This document shows positions 7,010 to 10,134 of a stretch of 10,134 bases of DNA, in pieces. The notes under the pieces are model-generated. The model saw only the letters and a program-made list of their open reading frames with translations. It was not told the origin of the DNA and ran no database searches. The stretch spans positions 1 to 10,134 of the forward strand of contig QHOP01000438.1 in the NCBI GenBank assembly GCA_003219345.1. Direction: 5' to 3'. Numbering within the stretch: the stretch's first letter is position 1; each line of letters begins with the position of its first letter. The DNA comes from Verrucomicrobiota bacterium (GTDB lineage: Bacteria > Verrucomicrobiota > Verrucomicrobiia > Limisphaerales > AV2). Made by a program: the position numbers and the translations under genes.

Positions 7010-8395
7010 TCAAACCTTTCGCGCGGTTTCCACTTCGCCGATGCAATCGTCAAGAATGTCCAACGCCTGGTTCAGCTCGGCCTGCGAGATGATCAAAGCG
7101 GGCGTGAGAGTCAGGATGTTGCCCATCGTGACTTTGAAATTCAGGCCCCGGCGCAACGAGGCGTACATGACCTGCTCGGCCTCCTCGGTCGCGCGCTTGA
7201 GAGTGTTCCGGTCGCGCACTAACTCGATACCCATCAGCAAGCCCAGGCCGCGGACGTCGCCGATGAGCAGGTGGCGCCTGGCCATTTCGCGCATTCGTTC
7301 AAGCGCAGAGTTGCCGAGCGCGCGCGCCCGCTCGACCAGGTTTTCCTCCTCGATAACTTGCAGCGTCGCCAGGCCGGCAGCGCAGGCCACGGGATTTTTC
7401 TCGTGCGTGAAATGGCCGAGCGCTTTGTCGGCAGCGATGTTCAGTTCTTCGCGTGCGACGAGAGCGGCGAGAGGAAAAATACCGCCGCCCAGTCCTTTGC
7501 CCAGCACAAGCATGTCGGGAACGATGTCGTAGTGTTCGCAAGCGAACATCCGTCCGGTGCGGCCAAGCCCGGCAGGAATTTCATCGAGGATAAGCAGCGC
7601 GCCGTGTTTGTCGCAGGCGGCGCGGATGCGTTTCCAGTAGTCGAGCGGAGGAATGAAAGGCGTGCACCGAACGGTCTCGCCGATGACTCCCGCCACATCA
7701 CCTTCTTTTTCGAGGACATATTCAATGTAGTCGGCACAGGCGAGATTGCAGGCATCGCCGCAGCGAAACGGGCAGTGGCGATGGTCCGGCGGCGGGACGC
7801 GTTCGCAGCCAGGCAGCAGCGGGCCGATGCCGCTGCGAAAAACGGCCTCGCCGCCAACGGAAATAGCGTCGAGCGAAGCGCCATGAAACGAATCCCACAT
7901 CGAAACGAATTTGTATCGTCCGGTGGCGAGGCGCGCGAGCTTTAGCGCCATGCCGATAGCCGAAGTGCCGCCGGGAGCAAAGAGAACGCGATTGAGGTCG
8001 CCGGGCGCAAGTTCGGTGAGTTTCTTGGCCAGCGCGACAGTGGTTTCACACGTGTACCGCCGCGTGCAGAAAGAGAGTTCATCGAGTTGCTCTTTGATGG
8101 CAGCGATGACGCGCGGATGGCCGAAGCCGACCTGATGCACGTTGTTGCCATGGAAGTCGAGGTAGCGACGGCCTTCGACGTCCTGAATCCACGCGCCCTG
8201 GCACGACTTGAGCGCGTTCAGGCAAGGGGTGGAAAGCGACTGGTGAAGAAAATATCCGGTATCCTCATCGAGCATTCGTTGCGTTGCCGGTGAAATGTTT
8301 TCACCCGCCCACGCGCGACGATGCGGTGAAAGATTCAAGTCGCCTTCGGAGCGGAACGGATCGAGGTCCTGGGCTGATTTTGGAGAACGGTTCAT
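7010..8395 (-). CDS. pbfA: Probable (R)-1-hydroxy-2-aminoethylphosphonate ammonia-lyase (class III aminotransferase fold)
   Basis: This is a 461-residue PLP enzyme of the class III aminotransferase fold. Visible landmarks are FHGNNVHQVGFGHP (81-94), LFAPGGTSAIGMALKLAR (138-155, phosphate-binding turn), MWDSFHGASLDAIS (166-179), LILDEIPAGLGRTGRMF with cofactor Asp271, and the PLP lysine Lys300 in VLGKGLGGG. The LHQSLSTPCLN and RRYT segments near the N-terminus, and a cysteine-rich insert (Cys208, 212, 216, 220), resemble what I recall of PbfA. PbfA eliminates ammonia from (R)-1-hydroxy-2-aminoethylphosphonate to give phosphonoacetaldehyde. That product feeds PhnY and PhnA encoded directly downstream, and PhnW makes the same aldehyde from AEP. 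Such genes are often labelled 'aspartate aminotransferase family' in phn clusters. The fold is certain; the lyase activity is inferred from sequence resemblance and context, and a transaminase acting on another amine is the alternative. An AAGG about 9 nt upstream may serve as ribosome-binding site. Confidence 0.85.
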   Translation of the reverse strand: MNRSPKSAQDLDPFRSEGDLNLSPHRRAWAGENISPATQRMLDEDTGYFLHQSLSTPCLNALKSCQGAWIQDVEGRRYLDFHGNNVHQVGFGHPRVIAAIKEQLDELSFCTRRYTCETTVALAKKLTELAPGDLNRVLFAPGGTSAIGMALKLARLATGRYKFVSMWDSFHGASLDAISVGGEAVFRSGIGPLLPGCERVPPPDHRHCPFRCGDACNLACADYIEYVLEKEGDVAGVIGETVRCTPFIPPLDYWKRIRAACDKHGALLILDEIPAGLGRTGRMFACEHYDIVPDMLVLGKGLGGGIFPLAALVAREELNIAADKALGHFTHEKNPVACAAGLATLQVIEEENLVERARALGNSALERMREMARRHLLIGDVRGLGLLMGIELVRDRNTLKRATEEAEQVMYASLRRGLNFKVTMGNILTLTPALIISQAELNQALDILDDCIGEVETARKV

Positions 8396-8493
8396 CTCAA
8401 GCCTTGGTTGTTTCCCAACGGTTTTCCATTGAGGCCGTGTATCATAGGTCGCGAATCACTTCGATACATCATGAGCCGCCGAACAACGAGTCA
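8396..8493. other. Non-coding gap inside the phn operon
   Basis: The 98 bases between the phnW stop and the pbfA-like start are the only sizeable gap in the operon. They hold no gene-sized frame. A 6-bp inverted repeat (TGTATC 8438-8443, GATACA 8463-8468) with a 19-nt loop is present but too short to call a terminator or operator. A second promoter here cannot be excluded. Confidence 0.4.
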
Positions 8494-9630
8494 TCAAACC
8501 ATTTTCACGCCCCTTTCCTTCAACACGCTGTCAATGGCCGAGACGAGCGCATCGATGTCGCTCGGGGAAATGCGTCCGATGGAACCGATGCGGAACGTGT
8601 TCGCCCGGCTGATTTTGCCCGGATAAATGATGAAGCCTTTGTCGCTGAGCCGCCGGTAAAAATCATCGAAGCTGAACTTTTCGGTGTCCGGATAGTAAAA
8701 GGAGGTGATGATATAACTCTGGACCGCCGGATCCAGGTAAGGGCGAAATCCGAGCTGCTTCATTCCTTTCACCAGCGTCTCATGGTTTCGCCGGTAGCGC
8801 GCCCCTCGTCCCGCGACACCGCCTTCGTGCTCCAATTCTTTCATCGCTTGCTCGAAGGCGAGGATCGGATGCGTTGGCGGCGTGTAGCGGAACTGGCCGT
8901 TTTTGTCGAATCCCTTGAGTTGATCGAGCAGATCGAGGCTGAGACAGCGCGCGTAACCTTCGCAGGCGAGCAACGCATCCCGACGGCAAATGACGAACGA
9001 AAAACCGGGCACGCCCTCGAGGCACTTGTTTGCCGATGAAATGAGAAAGTCAATTCCAGCCGGCGAGAAATCAATGGGTATCGCGGCGAAGCTGCTCATC
9101 GCGTCCACGATGTAATGGCGACTGTGGCGCTGAACGACGCGGCCGACTTCGGTGATCGGATTCAGGATGCCGGTGGTCGTTTCACAATGAACGATGGCGA
9201 CGTGCGTGATGGTTTTGTCCGTCGCCAGCGCGCGATCCAACGCGGCGGGGTCGTTCGGAGTGTTTTCCGGCGTGCGAAGGACGAGGTGATCTATTTTCAG
9301 ATGTTGCAGCATCAGCACGATGCGTTCGCCATAGGCGCCGTTGGCAAGGACCGCCACCTTGCCGCTCGGCGGCACGCACGTGGCGAAGACGGCCTCGACG
9401 CCAAACGTGCCGCTGCCTTGCAGGAGAATGGCCTCCCAGCCGGCGTCGCGCGAGAGTCCGGCGATTTCGAGGATTTTCTCGCGCACCCAATTGACCTTCG
9501 CGTTGAACTCGAAGTGCCACGAACCGGCGTCGTGCAGCATCGCCTGCTTCACCGACAGGCTCGTGGTGAGCGGGCCGGGCGTGAACAGCAGTTTGTCGCG
9601 CGCGGTCGGCAATGTTGCGGAGGGCTTCAT
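8494..9630 (-). CDS. phnW: 2-aminoethylphosphonate--pyruvate transaminase
   Basis: PhnW is the PLP-dependent first enzyme of AEP breakdown. It transfers the amino group of 2-aminoethylphosphonate to pyruvate, giving phosphonoacetaldehyde and L-alanine in the cytoplasm. The 378-residue length fits the family (about 365). Landmarks are LLFTPGPLTTS (14-24), HDAGSWHFEF (33-42), LLQGSGTFGVEA (69-80, phosphate-binding), HCETTTGILNPI (148-159), YIVDAMSSFAAIPID with cofactor Asp176, SSANKCLEGVPGFSF with the PLP lysine Lys202, and FRIGSIGRI (347-355), whose Arg347 probably binds the substrate carboxylate. The start fits because the conserved LLFTPGP begins only 13 residues in. It is the first gene of the phn operon and its ATG overlaps the stop of a possible 34-codon leader ORF. 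No regulator-binding site is recognisable upstream. A related alanine-glyoxylate-type transaminase is the only alternative, and the context argues against it. Confidence 0.95.
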   Translation of the reverse strand: MKPSATLPTARDKLLFTPGPLTTSLSVKQAMLHDAGSWHFEFNAKVNWVREKILEIAGLSRDAGWEAILLQGSGTFGVEAVFATCVPPSGKVAVLANGAYGERIVLMLQHLKIDHLVLRTPENTPNDPAALDRALATDKTITHVAIVHCETTTGILNPITEVGRVVQRHSRHYIVDAMSSFAAIPIDFSPAGIDFLISSANKCLEGVPGFSFVICRRDALLACEGYARCLSLDLLDQLKGFDKNGQFRYTPPTHPILAFEQAMKELEHEGGVAGRGARYRRNHETLVKGMKQLGFRPYLDPAVQSYIITSFYYPDTEKFSFDDFYRRLSDKGFIIYPGKISRANTFRIGSIGRISPSDIDALVSAIDSVLKERGVKMV

Positions 9631-9731
9631 AAAACGCCGCTCTTGCGGACAGCCTTGCTGGCGCGGGAAGGATCAACCGCCTCGGCGACTGGTTTGCCAA
9701 GCCAGACGTACAACAAGCAAAACGTTTTCAT
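9627..9731 (-). CDS. Possible short leader ORF (34 codons) overlapping phnW
   Basis: A frame starting MKTFCLLYVWLGKPVAEA ends in TGA at 9629-9627, sharing four bases (ATGA) with the phnW start. This is the same arrangement as the phnA-phnY junction, so ribosomes could pass from it to phnW. The N-terminus is hydrophobic (residues 4-12) and the rest is basic. I recognise no family. No clear Shine-Dalgarno site precedes it, and the frame also stays open upstream through the terminator, so it may be chance. It could be a leader peptide that tunes phnW translation, or simply 5' untranslated sequence. Confidence 0.25.
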   Translation of the reverse strand: MKTFCLLYVWLGKPVAEAVDPSRASKAVRKSGVL

Positions 9732-9810
9732 TGGCCAGTTCCATTCCAACGAACGAACCAGGAACCGGCATTCCACATCGGCGCCGTTGCCTTCTTGTCC
9801 GTTGTTTGAG

Positions 9811-9864
9811 TCAAAAACGAAGCGGGCTTGGGCCGCACACACGGACCCGCCAGCCCAAGCCCGC
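9811..9864 (-). terminator. Intrinsic terminator of the gene entering at the right edge
   Basis: A perfect 12-bp inverted repeat, GCGGGCTTGGGC (9822-9833) and GCCCAAGCCCGC (9853-9864), has a 19-nt loop. Read on the minus strand the stem is followed by TTCGTTTTTGAC (9821-9810), a short T-run as in Rho-independent terminators. It begins 28 bases after the stop of the 9893-10134 gene and should insulate the phn operon from read-through, so the phn promoter must lie between about 9640 and 9810. Confidence 0.8.
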
Positions 9865-9892
9865 CGATCCTTCAACACAGAAGGAAATACCG

Positions 9893-10134
9893 TTACTGTC
9901 CCTTGATGCGGTAGTAGCCTTGCAAGCCAGTGAACGCGTTGTTCACGGTCACGGTGTTGCCGCTGATCGCTCCGCCCACGTCTTGCCAGGCAGTGGACGC
10001 ATTCAAGTCCGCGCGGCGCTGGAGGGTGAACGGACCTTGCCCACCTGTCCAATTGATGACCAAATCAGTTCCGGATCGCGCGCTGGTCAATTGGATCGGC
10101 TGGCTGCTCACCGACGGGATGGAGTATAAGCCGA
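9893..10134 (-). CDS. C-terminal end of a probable secreted or surface protein (cut by window edge)
   Basis: Only the last 79 residues are visible, and the frame is open to the window edge; the GTG at 10111 is an internal codon (Val), not a start. The segment reads as a beta-rich module: LVINWTGGQGPFTLQRRADL, then a Trp-containing turn (STAWQDVGGAISGNTVTV) and the end LQGYYRIKGQ. Closing modules of this 'WTGG-PFTLQ ... W-D-V ... Y/F-Y-R-I/V' pattern are common at the ends of large secreted or lamin-tail/Ig-like proteins of Verrucomicrobia, as I remember them. The function of the main part lies outside the window. A strong intrinsic terminator follows the stop codon, so this gene is transcriptionally separate from the phn operon downstream. 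Confidence 0.75.
   Translation of the reverse strand, partial: GLYSIPSVSSQPIQLTSARSGTDLVINWTGGQGPFTLQRRADLNASTAWQDVGGAISGNTVTVNNAFTGLQGYYRIKGQ

Noticed and set aside
5773..7053. Long (426-codon) minus-strand frame overlapping phnA
   Set aside because: It is a shifted reading of phnA with Arg-rich, low-complexity composition and no domain; PhnA has all catalytic residues.
8438..8468. Inverted repeat TGTATC/GATACA between phnW and the pbfA-like gene
   Set aside because: Only 6 bp with a 19-nt loop and no T-run; expected by chance at this scale.
8284..9906. Plus-strand frames antisense to phnW and its upstream region
   Set aside because: Shadows of phnW; they also cross the terminator hairpin and show no domain.
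1..10134. CRISPR array, tRNA, rRNA, insertion sequence, phage or defence genes
   Set aside because: No periodic direct repeats, no cloverleaf or rRNA-like segments, and no transposase, integrase or nuclease motifs in any plausible coding frame.

Overview
The window looks like a chromosomal segment of a Verrucomicrobia-type bacterium (PVC group). This is an inference from gene content. It rests on two prepilin-type proteins with a GFTLIELLVVIAIIAIL N-terminus and an H-X9-DG C-terminal motif, an ECF sigma factor fused to a membrane-anchored C-terminal domain, a Ser/Thr kinase with an N-terminal zinc ribbon, and a secreted-protein C-terminus of the 'WTGG..FTLQ' type. Base composition is GC-rich throughout and Shine-Dalgarno sites are weak.

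Layout. Positions 1-256 (minus) hold the N-terminus of a protein kinase cut by the left edge. An apparently non-coding stretch follows (257-666). Two prepilin-like genes then read leftwards (667-1509 and 1781-2650), separated by a short spacer with a REP-like hairpin. A divergent sigma-factor gene runs rightwards (2814-4241). It converges on a tight four-gene minus-strand operon (9630 down to 4333). Upstream of that operon a strong intrinsic terminator (9811-9864) closes another minus-strand gene, whose C-terminus enters at the right edge (9893-10134).

The centre of the window is a catabolic phosphonate operon, transcribed phnW -> pbfA-like -> phnA -> phnY. PhnW transaminates 2-aminoethylphosphonate (AEP) with pyruvate to phosphonoacetaldehyde and alanine. 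The PbfA-like PLP enzyme would eliminate ammonia from (R)-1-hydroxy-2-aminoethylphosphonate, giving the same phosphonoacetaldehyde. PhnY oxidises that aldehyde to phosphonoacetate, and PhnA, a two-zinc alkaline-phosphatase-fold hydrolase, splits it to acetate and phosphate. The metal-ligand and catalytic residues expected for each enzyme are visible. Two junctions are tight (5 nt between pbfA and phnA, ATGA overlap between phnA and phnY), so translational coupling is likely. No phosphonate transporter, regulator, PhnX or AEP dioxygenase lies in the window.

The system is known in outline (PhnW-PhnA-PhnY with PbfA). The less ordinary points are its apparent verrucomicrobial setting, the absence of adjacent uptake and regulatory genes, a possible 34-codon leader ORF overlapping phnW, and the membrane-tethered sigma factor divergent from the prepilin gene.
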